Position numbers and translations under genes: made by a program. Shown piece after piece: positions 28,581 to 36,978 of a DNA stretch of 64,000 bases. Source of the DNA: Rubricoccus marinus (GTDB taxonomy: Bacteria; Bacteroidota; Rhodothermia; Rhodothermales; Rubricoccaceae). The stretch spans positions 2,374,816 to 2,438,815 of the forward strand of contig NZ_MQWB01000001.1 in the NCBI RefSeq assembly GCF_002257665.1, in the 5' to 3' direction. Position 1 is the first letter of the stretch; each line of letters opens with the position of its first letter. Below the pieces are notes generated by a model. It saw nothing but the letters and a program-made list of their open reading frames with translations, made no database searches and was not told the DNA's origin.

Positions 28581-29966
28581 CTAAACCGCTGCCGCGGGGG
28601 GTGTCGCCAGAGGCCGCACCTCAACCACGGCGCCTCTGGCGCGCGTGACCTCGACGGCGGCGCCGGACTCGACGAACTGGCCCGGCGCGACGACGTCGAT
28701 CCGGCGCCCGCCGACTTCAGCCGTGCCCGAGGGGCGGAGCGAGGTGATGGCGACGCCCTGCATCCCGACGAGGTTGGAGTCCGTGGCCGCAGACGTGTGG
28801 CCTGTGGCCGCCGCCAGGTCCCCGGAAAGGACCAGATGCGAGAACCGCTCAGATCGGGGTAGATACTTCGCTAGCGAGAAGCCGAAGATCACGAGCAGCA
28901 CCATCGTGGCCGCGAGCGTGGCGCTCGCCCGGGCGATCTCGCCGTCGCTCGGGAAGCTCAGGCCCACGTTGGGAATCAGCGCGATAAGCAACGCGGCGAT
29001 GGTGGCGATAAGCCCGGATATGCCGAACACGCCAAACCCGGGCGTCACGAAAATCTCCACCATCAGTAAGCCCACACCGACGACGAACAGCGCGATTTCC
29101 CACGACGCCGCGAGGCCCAGCAGGTAGTGCGGCGCGAAGAACAAGCCCGCGCCCAAAACCGCCATCGCGCCCGCAAAGCCGACGCCGGGCGTTTGTAGCT
29201 CGAAGTAGAGCCCGCCCAGCATCATCATCATGAGCAGCGAGGCCATAACCGGCGAGCCCAGGAACCGGAGCACCTTCTCGGGGCCGCTGGCGCGGTGCGC
29301 AACCTCGTCACGGCCGGCAACGCCGACCTCCGCGAGCGCGGCGTCCGCGTTCGAGATCAAGCCATCGGCCACGCCGAGGCGGACGGCCTCATCGGCCGAG
29401 AGCGTGAGGAGTTCGCCCTCTTCAACGACGCCGGGGACGCTGATCCGCTCGTCCACCATCGCCTCCGCGATCTTGCCGTCGCGGCCGTTGGCTTCGGCGG
29501 TGGAACGGATCATCGCGCGCATGGCGCTCTGGATCTTTTCAGGCGCGTACTCGCCCGTTCCGTTGACTGCCGTCGCAGCGCCCATCGTGGCCCCTGGCGT
29601 GACGTAGATGCGGTCTGCGGCGTAGGTGATGAGCGCGCCTGCCGAGATCGCGTTTTTCTCCACGACCGCCACAATCGGGACGGGAGATTCCAGAAGCGAC
29701 TTCACGATGCGGTCGGCGGCGTCAATGAGCCCCCCGAACGTGTCCACCGTGAGAATCACAACCGAGGCCGAATCGGCCTTAGCGTCTGCGAGCGCGCGGT
29801 CGACGTAGGTAGCGAGCGCCGCGTCGATCATGCCGTCGATCGTGACGCGGTAGACCGGCCCAGAGCCGGTCTCCAACGCGGCGGGCTGCGCGAGAACGGG
29901 GCCGCTGGCGAGGGCCGCGAGCGCCAGGATCAGGCCCGCTGCGAGGGAATGGAAGCGAGTGCGCAT
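28581..29966 (-). CDS. Long NfeD-family protein with ClpP-like serine protease domain
   Basis: Signal peptide ending VLAQ, then a ClpP/SppA-like protease domain (about 38-225): VILTVDTFGGLIDAADRI, a serine in KNAISAGALITYAADRIYV as nucleophile and a lysine in GRDGKIAEAMVD. A block of four membrane helices (about 235-370) precedes the C-terminal OB fold (GMQGVAITSLRPSGTAEVGG). This is the NfeD1a architecture, a membrane-bound protease that acts on the periplasmic side and usually pairs with a stomatin-like protein. The 461-residue length is normal. First gene of a pair with the short NfeD. Confidence 0.88.
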   Translation of the reverse strand: MRTRFHSLAAGLILALAALASGPVLAQPAALETGSGPVYRVTIDGMIDAALATYVDRALADAKADSASVVILTVDTFGGLIDAADRIVKSLLESPVPIVAVVEKNAISAGALITYAADRIYVTPGATMGAATAVNGTGEYAPEKIQSAMRAMIRSTAEANGRDGKIAEAMVDERISVPGVVEEGELLTLSADEAVRLGVADGLISNADAALAEVGVAGRDEVAHRASGPEKVLRFLGSPVMASLLMMMMLGGLYFELQTPGVGFAGAMAVLGAGLFFAPHYLLGLAASWEIALFVVGVGLLMVEIFVTPGFGVFGISGLIATIAALLIALIPNVGLSFPSDGEIARASATLAATMVLLVIFGFSLAKYLPRSERFSHLVLSGDLAAATGHTSAATDSNLVGMQGVAITSLRPSGTAEVGGRRIDVVAPGQFVESGAAVEVTRARGAVVEVRPLATPPAAAV

Positions 29967-30154
29967 CGTGGATGGAGTCTAGTGACCAGAGGTACGCGCC
30001 GCGGCGGTGCGGTGTTGCGGCCTCTGGCGTGGGCGAAGTGTCGCGGAACGCGGCCCGCCAGAGGCCTGGGAGTGGGGCGATATGACGGTACAAATGTGAA
30101 GGGCTGTAGTATGTCCCAGAGGTAGGTTGACGGCGTTAACCCCGGGCACCCCCT

Positions 30155-31885
30155 ATGACTCTCGCTAACCCTCTCGGCGCCTACCCCGAGCTTTTCGGGC
30201 CGTTCTACGTCGCCGCATTGCTCGGCGCGTACCTCACGGCCGCCGTCATGGGCTACCGGCGGGGCTGGCCGCCCGCCTCGTGGCTGCTCGTCCTGGCGGC
30301 GGCCGGGCTGGGCGGCATCGTGGGCACGCGCGTGCTCCCCATCGCGCTAGACGCTGTCCGCGCGCTGATCGACGGCGGGATCGCGCCAGAGGCCTCGGTC
30401 AAGCGCATCCCGGGCGCGATCGCCGGCGCCCTCCTTGGCGCTGAGGTGGCGCGGCGGGCGCTCGGCATCCGGCAGTCCGTCCTGGAGCCTCTGGCGTACT
30501 CCGGGCTCGTGGCGCTCGTGCTGGTCCGCGTGGGCTGCTTGCTCGCGGGCTGCTGCTTTGGCACGCCAACAGACGGCGTGCTCGGCGCGACGTACGCCAG
30601 CGGCTCGTTCGTGCACGGCTTCCACGTCGCCGAGGGCGTCGTTGGCGCCGGCGCGGCGGGGCCGCACGCGGTCCACCCGGTCCCGCTGTACGACATCGTG
30701 TTCGCGCTCGGGCTTCTGGCGCTGCTGCCGGCGGTCTCGCGGCGGCTCCGCATCGCGGGCAACCTGTGCTGGGCGACGGTCGGCGCGTATGCCGTGCACC
30801 GCTTCGCGCAGGACTTCGTGCGGGCGCGCGAGGTGGAAGCTATTGCCGGCCTCACGTCCATTCAGGTCGCGATGGCCATCACGGCGGTTCTCGCTCTCGG
30901 CTGGGTGCTGCTCTCCGAGCGCCGTGCGCGCCAGAGGCCCGCACTAGCCTCCTCGCCTCTGGCGGAGGCGCCGGTCGCGCGGCTCGTCGGTCTCCTGGTG
31001 GCGCTTCTCGCGGCGCGCGTGGCGCTGGACGGCTGGCTGACGGCGCCAGAGTCCGTCTCGCTCTTCGTCCGGTTGCTCCCCGCCGCTGGCGCGGTCGCGG
31101 TCGTCCTCTGGCGCCACGCCGCGGCGCCGCACCTCCGGTGGACGGCAACGGCCCTCGCGGCGGGCCTTCCGCTCGTGATGGGGTTCCAGATCCTCACGCC
31201 AGAGGCGGACTCGACGGGCGCGGACGGCGGCACGGAGCGCTTCACGATGTTCGCGGTGGAGGCGCACGGCGGCACGGGCGTCTACCAGGAGCAAGAGGTT
31301 TGCGACTCCAACCTCAACCAGTACCGGACGGCCGGTGTAGGGATCGCGCACGTGACCGTGGACATCGACCGGGCATTCACCCGCGAGTTGGGACTAGGCC
31401 TCAGCGGAGGGACGCAGGAAAACGCAGACCCGGGCTCGACGCGGGAGGGCGAGCCTGGCGTGAACACCTACGACGCGCACGCCTACGTCCGGCTCGAAGG
31501 CAAGAACTTCGGTGGACACTTCGGCGCCCGCGTTGGCGAGATCACTTACCTGGGCGCGGACGAGAACGACGTGGCGAACATCGCGCAGACGTTCGGCTTC
31601 CGCGCCGGCCCCCGCAGATTCCACCTGCAGGGCGGCTTCTTCGATGGCTCGCTGATGGGCTCCCCGGCGCCGGCCGTCCACTTCGGTCTCGGCACAGGCG
31701 GGCTCACCGCAGCGGGGCAGGAAGTCCGGTTCCAAGGCGGCTTGAGCGGCTCGGGGGTCTATGCCAGCGGCACCTTCGTCCTCGACCAGTTCCTGATCGA
31801 GCCCATCGTCGCGTTTGCAGGCACCGTCAGCGACCAGCCGTACCACGTCGGCGCGCGCGTGCGCTACTCCATCCCCATCGACTGA
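30155..31885 (+). CDS. Lgt-like diacylglyceryltransferase-family protein fused to a C-terminal beta domain
   Basis: The first ~350 residues are a multi-pass membrane domain of the prolipoprotein diacylglyceryl transferase family: FGPFYVAALLGAYLTA, GGIVGTRVLP, and RVGCLLAGCCFGTPTDG, the cysteine form seen in Lgt-like paralogues. The HPVPLYD and final arginine-containing WATVGAYAVHRFAQDFVR regions are also present. From about residue 360 the protein changes to a soluble, glycine- and aromatic-rich beta region (LGLGLSGGTQE, GGHFGARVGEITYLG, YHVGARVRYSIPID) that resembles an outer-membrane beta barrel or its relative. The fusion is unusual, and whether the enzyme is active Lgt is uncertain. Confidence 0.75.
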   Translation: MTLANPLGAYPELFGPFYVAALLGAYLTAAVMGYRRGWPPASWLLVLAAAGLGGIVGTRVLPIALDAVRALIDGGIAPEASVKRIPGAIAGALLGAEVARRALGIRQSVLEPLAYSGLVALVLVRVGCLLAGCCFGTPTDGVLGATYASGSFVHGFHVAEGVVGAGAAGPHAVHPVPLYDIVFALGLLALLPAVSRRLRIAGNLCWATVGAYAVHRFAQDFVRAREVEAIAGLTSIQVAMAITAVLALGWVLLSERRARQRPALASSPLAEAPVARLVGLLVALLAARVALDGWLTAPESVSLFVRLLPAAGAVAVVLWRHAAAPHLRWTATALAAGLPLVMGFQILTPEADSTGADGGTERFTMFAVEAHGGTGVYQEQEVCDSNLNQYRTAGVGIAHVTVDIDRAFTRELGLGLSGGTQENADPGSTREGEPGVNTYDAHAYVRLEGKNFGGHFGARVGEITYLGADENDVANIAQTFGFRAGPRRFHLQGGFFDGSLMGSPAPAVHFGLGTGGLTAAGQEVRFQGGLSGSGVYASGTFVLDQFLIEPIVAFAGTVSDQPYHVGARVRYSIPID

Positions 31886-31938
31886 CGGCCTCTGGCGCCG
31901 GAGGCTGGACGTCTGCGCCATCTACCGGTGGCTCGGCA

Positions 31939-31956
31939 CGCCAGAGGCCTCTGGCG
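31939..31956. repeat. 18-bp palindrome CGCCAGAGGCCTCTGGCG
   Basis: Tail-to-tail pair of the 10-mer, directly abutting the stop codon of the L,D-transpeptidase gene and between two convergent genes. An imperfect second pair lies at about 31889-31906. Confidence 0.85.
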
Positions 31957-32775
31957 CTACGGCTCGATAACGACCGGCGTGCCGACCTCGACGATCTCCC
32001 AGAGCGCGTCCATGTGCACGTTGCGCAGCGCCACGCAGCCGCGCGTCCACGCCCGGCGGCGTCCGCTACCGGAGCCGTGGATCTCGATCAGGCCGCCGAG
32101 GCGCGTGTTCTGCGGCGGCTCGCGGAACTCCCGGTGGGCAGACACGATGGACTCGTACTGCGCCTGCGAGATAAGACCGTCTTCGAGCCCGCGCAGCGCG
32201 TGCACCGGCGTCGGGTAGCTGAGCACGAACGCGAGGTAGTAGTTGGAGTCCTCGTTGCGGCGGGTTACGAAAAAGGTGCCTTCGGGGATGCGGTGCTCCT
32301 CCTTCTCCAACCGGCCCGCCCGCCGTGTTTTGTCGCCGTCGGGCGTGTTGGAGACGTCGATGGGTAGCTCGCGCCAGAGGTGACCGCCCTGGTAGACGTA
32401 GGCGGTGCGGTCGGTTTTGCTGATGCGAATCCAGACGTTGGAGAGCGCGTCGCTCGGCAACCACCCCTCCACCTCGTTCCACGCCACGCGGCTCCACCCG
32501 TCGGTCTCTTCCAGCACGCGGACGCCGTCGCGGCGGCGGAGCGTCCGGAGCGCGGCGCCGCCCCGGCTTGCCGCCAGAGGCACGCGGTCTCGGACGACGT
32601 ACGCCGCGGGCGCGGTTTCCGGCCCTCCACGCTCTGCCATCCGGGCCTCGCGCTCGGCGAACGTCTCGCCACGGGCACGATCGGCTCCCGCAAAGGAACG
32701 CGGAGCCTCATCGGCTTGAGCGTGGGCGCCAGAGGCGATAGCGAGGGCGAGGAGCAGGAAGAGCGGGCGCATCAT
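31957..32775 (-). CDS. L,D-transpeptidase with SH3-like domain
   Basis: Signal peptide MMRPLFLLLALAIASGAHAQ, then an SH3b-like segment (about 75-120; RDGVRVLEETDGWSRVAW), then a YkuD catalytic domain with WIRISKTDRTAYVYQGG and the active-site motif IEIHGSGSGRRRAWTRGCVAL, in which the final Cys is the nucleophile and the His partners it. The family makes 3-3 cross-links in peptidoglycan or attaches lipoproteins to it. ATG 32775 is chosen by the signal peptide. The neighbouring genes give no further hint. Confidence 0.9.
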   Translation of the reverse strand: MMRPLFLLLALAIASGAHAQADEAPRSFAGADRARGETFAEREARMAERGGPETAPAAYVVRDRVPLAASRGGAALRTLRRRDGVRVLEETDGWSRVAWNEVEGWLPSDALSNVWIRISKTDRTAYVYQGGHLWRELPIDVSNTPDGDKTRRAGRLEKEEHRIPEGTFFVTRRNEDSNYYLAFVLSYPTPVHALRGLEDGLISQAQYESIVSAHREFREPPQNTRLGGLIEIHGSGSGRRRAWTRGCVALRNVHMDALWEIVEVGTPVVIEP

Positions 32776-32865
32776 CGGCGGTAGAGGACAGGGCACGGGC
32801 GGAGGCGGGCAAGCGGCGTGCCGGGCCTCTGGCGGATCTGCACAGGCAAACGTAACGCGCCGACG

Positions 32866-33675
32866 TCAGCTATCCGTGCTGAAAAGGCCGGGGGCAGAAA
32901 CAAGCGCCTGCACGGGGTCCACGCCGTTGGTCTCCAAGCAGTGGAGGTAGGCCTCCCCGACGCCCGCGATCATGCCGCCCTGCGTGACGAAGTCGGCGGC
33001 CTCCTTGGCCGCAGGATCGGCGTTCTGAGGCGCGAAACCGCGGCCCGCAGCCAGCAGCGCTCCCACGTCGCCGTCCGTGTCCCCCACGAACGCGATCTCG
33101 TCCAGCCCGATGCCTTCGGCCTCCGCGACCCAGCTCAGCGCCTGCGCTTTGGTGAGCTCGGCCGGGACAACATCTACCGACCACGGCGTCGAAAACGGGT
33201 GCAGCGCGATGCCGGTCTCCTCGTGGAGCGCCGTTACGAACGCGCGAGCGGCGGGGAGAAACGTGGCGCACTCGCCCTGCCTCGCGCTCACGATGCCAGC
33301 CTGCGCCCGCTTGCCGTAGTCCAGCGAAATCCGCGGAGCGCCGGTGACCACCTCGCGCAGGAAGAACTCCCGCACGCGGTCCAGCGCGCGCTCCGTCTCG
33401 GGCGTCAGCGCCGGGTTCCACTCGATAGACGCCGCCTGGAGGTCGAACCGCCCGCCGCCGCTCTCGAACAGCGCCGGGCCGTACAGCCCCAACCCCTGCG
33501 CAACGGCCTCCACGTACGCATACGCCCGCCCCGAGCAGATCCCGATCCGCGGCCACGCCTCCTCCCCTTCGGCGTGCTGCGCCCACGCGCGGAGCCTCGC
33601 GAACCCGGAGAGGTCGAACGGCCGGTATGGCTCGGAAAGGCAGCCGTCGATATCGGAGAGGAACAGTCGGATCAC
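32866..33675 (-). CDS. HAD-superfamily phosphatase
   Basis: The GTG at 33675 gives the typical opening VIRLFLSDIDGCLSEPYRPF, with the nucleophile aspartate in SDIDGC. Later motifs are RIGICSGRAYAYVEA (motif II serine), KRAQAG (motif III lysine) and FVGDTDGDVGALLAAG (motif IV). The C2-type cap between them and the 269-residue length place it with Cof-type and sugar-phosphate or phosphoglycolate phosphatases. The substrate is not determined. Upstream lies a heptamer tandem array (33746-33778). Confidence 0.83.
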   Translation of the reverse strand: MIRLFLSDIDGCLSEPYRPFDLSGFARLRAWAQHAEGEEAWPRIGICSGRAYAYVEAVAQGLGLYGPALFESGGGRFDLQAASIEWNPALTPETERALDRVREFFLREVVTGAPRISLDYGKRAQAGIVSARQGECATFLPAARAFVTALHEETGIALHPFSTPWSVDVVPAELTKAQALSWVAEAEGIGLDEIAFVGDTDGDVGALLAAGRGFAPQNADPAAKEAADFVTQGGMIAGVGEAYLHCLETNGVDPVQALVSAPGLFSTDS

Positions 33676-33745
33676 GGGGCTCAGGGTGGGGCGTCCGAAG
33701 GTGCCGGGCCGGGCCTCTGGCGTCAAGCGAAGACGGCGTGGGCGT

Positions 33746-33778
33746 GGGTACTGGGTACTGGGTACTGGGTACTGGGTA
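33746..33778. repeat. Heptamer tandem repeat (GGGTACT)n
   Basis: Four exact copies of GGGTACT at 33746-33773 and a partial fifth. The array runs directly into GTAAAGCTG and then a CGCCAGAGGC-family palindrome, an order repeated at 39601-39671 with a different heptamer. Confidence 0.9.
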
Positions 33779-33877
33779 AAGCTGTCCCGCGCTCGCCTCT
33801 GGCGCCAGAGGATTCCTGGGGCTTACCTGCGAGGTCCTCTTCCCTCGGGAGAGGGACAGGGTGAGGGCCAGTTCAAC

Positions 33878-33895
33878 CGCCAGAGGCCTCTGGCG
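33878..33895. repeat. 18-bp palindrome CGCCAGAGGCCTCTGGCG
   Basis: Perfect tail-to-tail pair of the 10-mer in the gap between the M1 peptidase and HAD genes. Confidence 0.85.
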
Positions 33896-33985
33896 GGACC
33901 CGGAGCCGTCCTGAGCGCCGGGCGTGTGCGACACGCCCCTTCGGGAGGCCGGACGAGCGCTGGAGGCAGAGCGAGCGGCGCGCGA

Positions 33986-34003
33986 CGCCAGAGGCCTCTG
34001 GCG
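33986..34003. repeat. 18-bp palindrome CGCCAGAGGCCTCTGGCG
   Basis: Second perfect pair in the same gap, 24 bases past the stop of the M1 peptidase gene on its own strand. Confidence 0.85.
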
Positions 34004-34027
34004 GATCAAATCGGGCCGCGGCCCTCC

Positions 34028-35596
34028 TCACCGCACGTCCGCGATCCACCCGACGGGGTACACCTCAGGCGCCTTTCCGCCCGTGAGCGTTGCCGTGCCC
34101 GCGTCGAGCGGGACGTACACGCCAGAGGCGTCGTCCTGCGCGATGTAGAGTTCAAGGCCGATGCCACTCAGCCCGCCGCTGGCGCCGCTGAGCTCCCACG
34201 AAAGGGTGCGCGTGCCGCGGTCCCAGCGCGTCTTCAGCGTCGGGAGGTTCGTGCTGTAGGCCCACGTCTCGAATAGCGCGTCGAGGTCCACGCCAGAGGC
34301 CTCTTCGAGCTCGGCCTGGAACGAGGCCGTCGCCAGAGGCGCGTCGTCGTAAGCCACGAGCGTGGCGCGGAGCGCGGCGAAAAACGCGGCGTCGCCGACG
34401 GTCTGGCGGAGGATGTGGAGAAACGAGCCACCCTTCTGGTAGACCGTGCCCGAGAGCATGGCCTCTGGCGAGGCGAGCGCGTCGGGGACGAGGCGGCGCC
34501 GGGCGTCGTCGCGCGAGAGGAGCGCCATGCGGACGAGCTGCTCGCGGAAGGCGGTGCGCCCGTCCAAGCGTTCGTAGAGAACAGCCGTGAGGTACGTGGC
34601 GGGTCCCTCGGCGAGCCAGAGGTGGCGCCAGTCGGCGGGGACCACGTCGTTGCCCCACCATTGGTGGACGGCCTCGTGGACCATCACTTCCTCGAGCGCG
34701 CCAGAGGCCTCGCCGTAGAGCTGGGTCTGGAAAAACGGCGCGGCGGCGTTCTCCATCCCGGCGTAGACGAGCGGCACCTCGACGGTCGCGAACCGGCCGT
34801 AGGGCAGCGGTCCGAGCATTGCTTCCAGCGTGTCCAGGATCGCCGGCGTCCGCTCCAGCGCGCCGACGGCGAGGGAGTCGCCTCGAAGCGTGAGGTGGCG
34901 GATGGGCACGCTGCCCGCCTGCTCGGTCACGGCGAAGTCGCCGGCCGCCCACGCGAGCGTGTAGAGGGGCGCGGGCTCGGAGGTGACGAAGCGCCCGCGG
35001 CGCCAGCCGTCCTCCAACGTCTCCGCCTCTGGCGTGCCGCTGGCGGCGATCTCCCACGACGTAGGTACCTCCAGCGCGAGGTCCCACACGACCGGGTCGC
35101 TCGGATGGTGCACGCCCGGCATCCAGCCCGCCGTGCGCGTCGGCCAGCCGTCGGTCCAGAGCACGGTCCCGCCCGCTTCCGTCTCCTCGCGGTAGAGGCC
35201 AGCGTCCGGCGTGCCGCCGTAGACGATCTCGACGAGGCTGCTGTCGCCGCGGACCGGGATCGCGAGGGCGTTCTCCTCGTGCGTGATCTGCACGGGTTGC
35301 TGGTTGACGCGCACCAGGTCCACCTGCATCGCGCTGCTCAAGCCGAGCACGAGCGTGCCCAGATCGTTCGGGTGCTTCACGCGGAGTGTGGCGCGGCCGG
35401 AGACCGCCAGCTCGGTCGGGTCCACGCGGAGTGCGAGCGTGAGGCGTTGCACGTCCACGCCCGCCTGCGGCTCGGGCACGTCCAGCGCGTCCTCCACGCC
35501 GCCTCTAGCGCCGCACGCGCCGAGCGCGAGGCAGAGCGCCAGCGCGAGCCATCGGCCTGCGCGCTCGCCGGGCCTCTGGCGCCAGAGGCCCGTCAT
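34028..35596 (-). CDS. M1-family metallopeptidase, lipoprotein
   Basis: ATG 35596 precedes a lipoprotein signal with LGACG. The zinc-binding motif is HEAVHQWWGNDVV followed 18 residues later by the glutamate in WLAEG, and GMENAA supplies the substrate-binding GMEN motif of M1 aminopeptidases. The 522-residue length is short because the C-terminal HEAT-like domain is missing, as in many Bacteroidota M1 proteins. It probably trims peptides in the periplasm or at the outer membrane. Its start overlaps the DoxX stop as ATGA, making a coupled fabI-doxX-pepM1 order. Confidence 0.9.
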   Translation of the reverse strand: MTGLWRQRPGERAGRWLALALCLALGACGARGGVEDALDVPEPQAGVDVQRLTLALRVDPTELAVSGRATLRVKHPNDLGTLVLGLSSAMQVDLVRVNQQPVQITHEENALAIPVRGDSSLVEIVYGGTPDAGLYREETEAGGTVLWTDGWPTRTAGWMPGVHHPSDPVVWDLALEVPTSWEIAASGTPEAETLEDGWRRGRFVTSEPAPLYTLAWAAGDFAVTEQAGSVPIRHLTLRGDSLAVGALERTPAILDTLEAMLGPLPYGRFATVEVPLVYAGMENAAAPFFQTQLYGEASGALEEVMVHEAVHQWWGNDVVPADWRHLWLAEGPATYLTAVLYERLDGRTAFREQLVRMALLSRDDARRRLVPDALASPEAMLSGTVYQKGGSFLHILRQTVGDAAFFAALRATLVAYDDAPLATASFQAELEEASGVDLDALFETWAYSTNLPTLKTRWDRGTRTLSWELSGASGGLSGIGLELYIAQDDASGVYVPLDAGTATLTGGKAPEVYPVGWIADVR

Positions 35597-35970
35597 CGGT
35601 CGCCGCGGACGGCGGCCCACCACACCCAGAGCATCGCCAGAGGCTGGAGCGGGAGCCGCGCCCACAGCACCCACGCGGGCGCGAGCGACGCGAACCGCTC
35701 CGCCACCGTCGCCATGTAGATGTTCGCGGGGAAGACCGCCGCCAGGAGCGCGACGAGCCCCCACCCCGCCGCTTTGCGCAGGCGCGGAATCAGCAACCCG
35801 ACGCCGCCCAGCACCTCGGCGGCGCCACTGACGGCGACGAGGGTCTGGGGAGCCGGAAGCTGCGGCGGGACGATCTGCGTGAACATCCGCGGACGGACGA
35901 AATGCATCACGCCCGCGCCGATGAACCCGACAGCCAGGAGCCCGAGAGACGCCTTCTGCGCTCGGCTCAT
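35593..35970 (-). CDS. DoxX-family membrane protein
   Basis: 125 residues with four helices: KASLGLLAVGFIGAGVMHF, then PQTLVAVSGAAEVLGGVGLL, AAGWGLVALLAAVFPANIYMA and LPLQPLAMLWVWWAA. These match DoxX-like proteins. ATG 35970 overlaps the fabI stop (ATGA), and its own stop overlaps the M1 peptidase start. Translation is therefore coupled through three genes with no evident functional link. Function unknown. Confidence 0.85.
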   Translation of the reverse strand: MSRAQKASLGLLAVGFIGAGVMHFVRPRMFTQIVPPQLPAPQTLVAVSGAAEVLGGVGLLIPRLRKAAGWGLVALLAAVFPANIYMATVAERFASLAPAWVLWARLPLQPLAMLWVWWAAVRGDR

Positions 35971-36800
35971 GCGTCCTTCTGCGCCATCATCTCGCGGACG
36001 ATCTCCTCCGAGATGCCCATGTTGTTGTAGCCGCCGTCGTGGAACAGCGTCTGCATGGTCACCATGCGGGTGTAGTCGCTGAGCAGCGTGACGGTGTAGT
36101 CGGCGCACGAGGCCTGATCGGCGTTGCCGAGCGGGGCCACTTTGTCCGCGAAGTCGTAGAGCGCGTCGAAGCCTTCGATGCCGCCGCCGGCGGTCGTCTT
36201 GGTCGGGCTCTGCGAGAGCGCGTTGATGCGGATGCTCTTCTTGCCGAGGCGGTAGCCGAAGGAGCGCACGATGCTCTCCAGCAGCGCCTTCGCGTCACCC
36301 ATCTCGGAGTACGTCGAGAACGTCCGCTGCGCGCCGATGTAGCTCATCGCGACGACCGACCCGCCAGAGGCGATGGCGTCGGCGCGGAGCCCGGCGGCAA
36401 CCATGCGGTGCAGCGAGACGGCCGAGATGTCCAGCGTTTTCTGGTACCACTCGTACTTGAGCTCCTCGTAGGCCTTGCCCTTGCGCACGTTGAGCCCCAT
36501 CCCGATGGAGTGGACCACGAAGTCGATCTGGCCGCCCGCGTGGCCTGTGGCCTCGGCGTAGAGCGCGTCCATGTCCGCGTCGCTCGTCGCGTCGGCGTAA
36601 ACGATGGGGCTGCCGCCGGTGGCCTCGGAGAGCGCGTCGAGCTGGCCGAAGCGCTTGCTGACGGGCGCGTTGGTGAGCACAAAGCGGGCGCCCTCGCGGT
36701 GGGCGGCCTCGGCGACGGCCCAGGAGATGGAATCGGGGTCGAGTGCGCCGGAGATGATGCCGGTTTTGCCTGCGAGGAGGCCGTGGCCGTCGGTTGCCAT
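35967..36800 (-). CDS. fabI: Enoyl-[acyl-carrier-protein] reductase [NADH]
   Basis: Last reduction step of fatty-acid elongation. An atypical SDR fold: GLLAGKTGIISGALDPDSISW is the FabI-type cofactor loop, VVHSIGMG and SYIGAQRTF follow, and the catalytic tyrosine-lysine pair is in YSEMGDAKALLES (Y-x6-K). The C-terminal VTMQTLFHDGGYNNMG is the usual substrate-cover region. ATG 36800 (MATDGHGLLAGK) is chosen; a longer upstream frame crosses repeats and is rejected. Length 277. Contains one 10-mer copy near 36362. Confidence 0.92.
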   Translation of the reverse strand: MATDGHGLLAGKTGIISGALDPDSISWAVAEAAHREGARFVLTNAPVSKRFGQLDALSEATGGSPIVYADATSDADMDALYAEATGHAGGQIDFVVHSIGMGLNVRKGKAYEELKYEWYQKTLDISAVSLHRMVAAGLRADAIASGGSVVAMSYIGAQRTFSTYSEMGDAKALLESIVRSFGYRLGKKSIRINALSQSPTKTTAGGGIEGFDALYDFADKVAPLGNADQASCADYTVTLLSDYTRMVTMQTLFHDGGYNNMGISEEIVREMMAQKDA

Positions 36801-36878
36801 GTCGGGTCTGGAGGTGAGGGGGCCGTAAGGTACCGCAGCCTCTGGCGGACCTGGGCTCTGCCAAGCGCGTCCGTCTCC

Positions 36879-36896
36879 GCCTCTGGCGCCAGAGGC
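36879..36896. repeat. 18-bp palindrome GCCTCTGGCGCCAGAGGC
   Basis: Perfect pair in the divergent gap between fabI and the photolyase gene. Confidence 0.85.
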
Positions 36897-36978
36897 TGTC
36901 CGCACGCCTCTCCGCTGCTCGGAAGGAACCGCGCCAGAGGCCCGCGCGAACACACCGGGCACCTCTCCCCCGCCGCTC

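Larger units (their letters stand above)
33676..34027. other. 352-bp intergenic region rich in repeats
   Basis: Between the HAD phosphatase start and the M1 peptidase stop. It holds a heptamer tandem array (33746-33778), a 16-bp CCTCTGGCGCCAGAGG core (33796-33811), two 18-bp palindromes (33878-33895 and 33986-34003) and a short stem around 33840-33852 (CCCTCGGGAGAGGG). No gene or RNA was recognised. Confidence 0.65.

Noticed and set aside
30766..32367. 533-codon frame overlapping the Lgt-like gene in another frame
   Set aside because: Arginine- and glycine-rich out-of-frame translation of a real gene.
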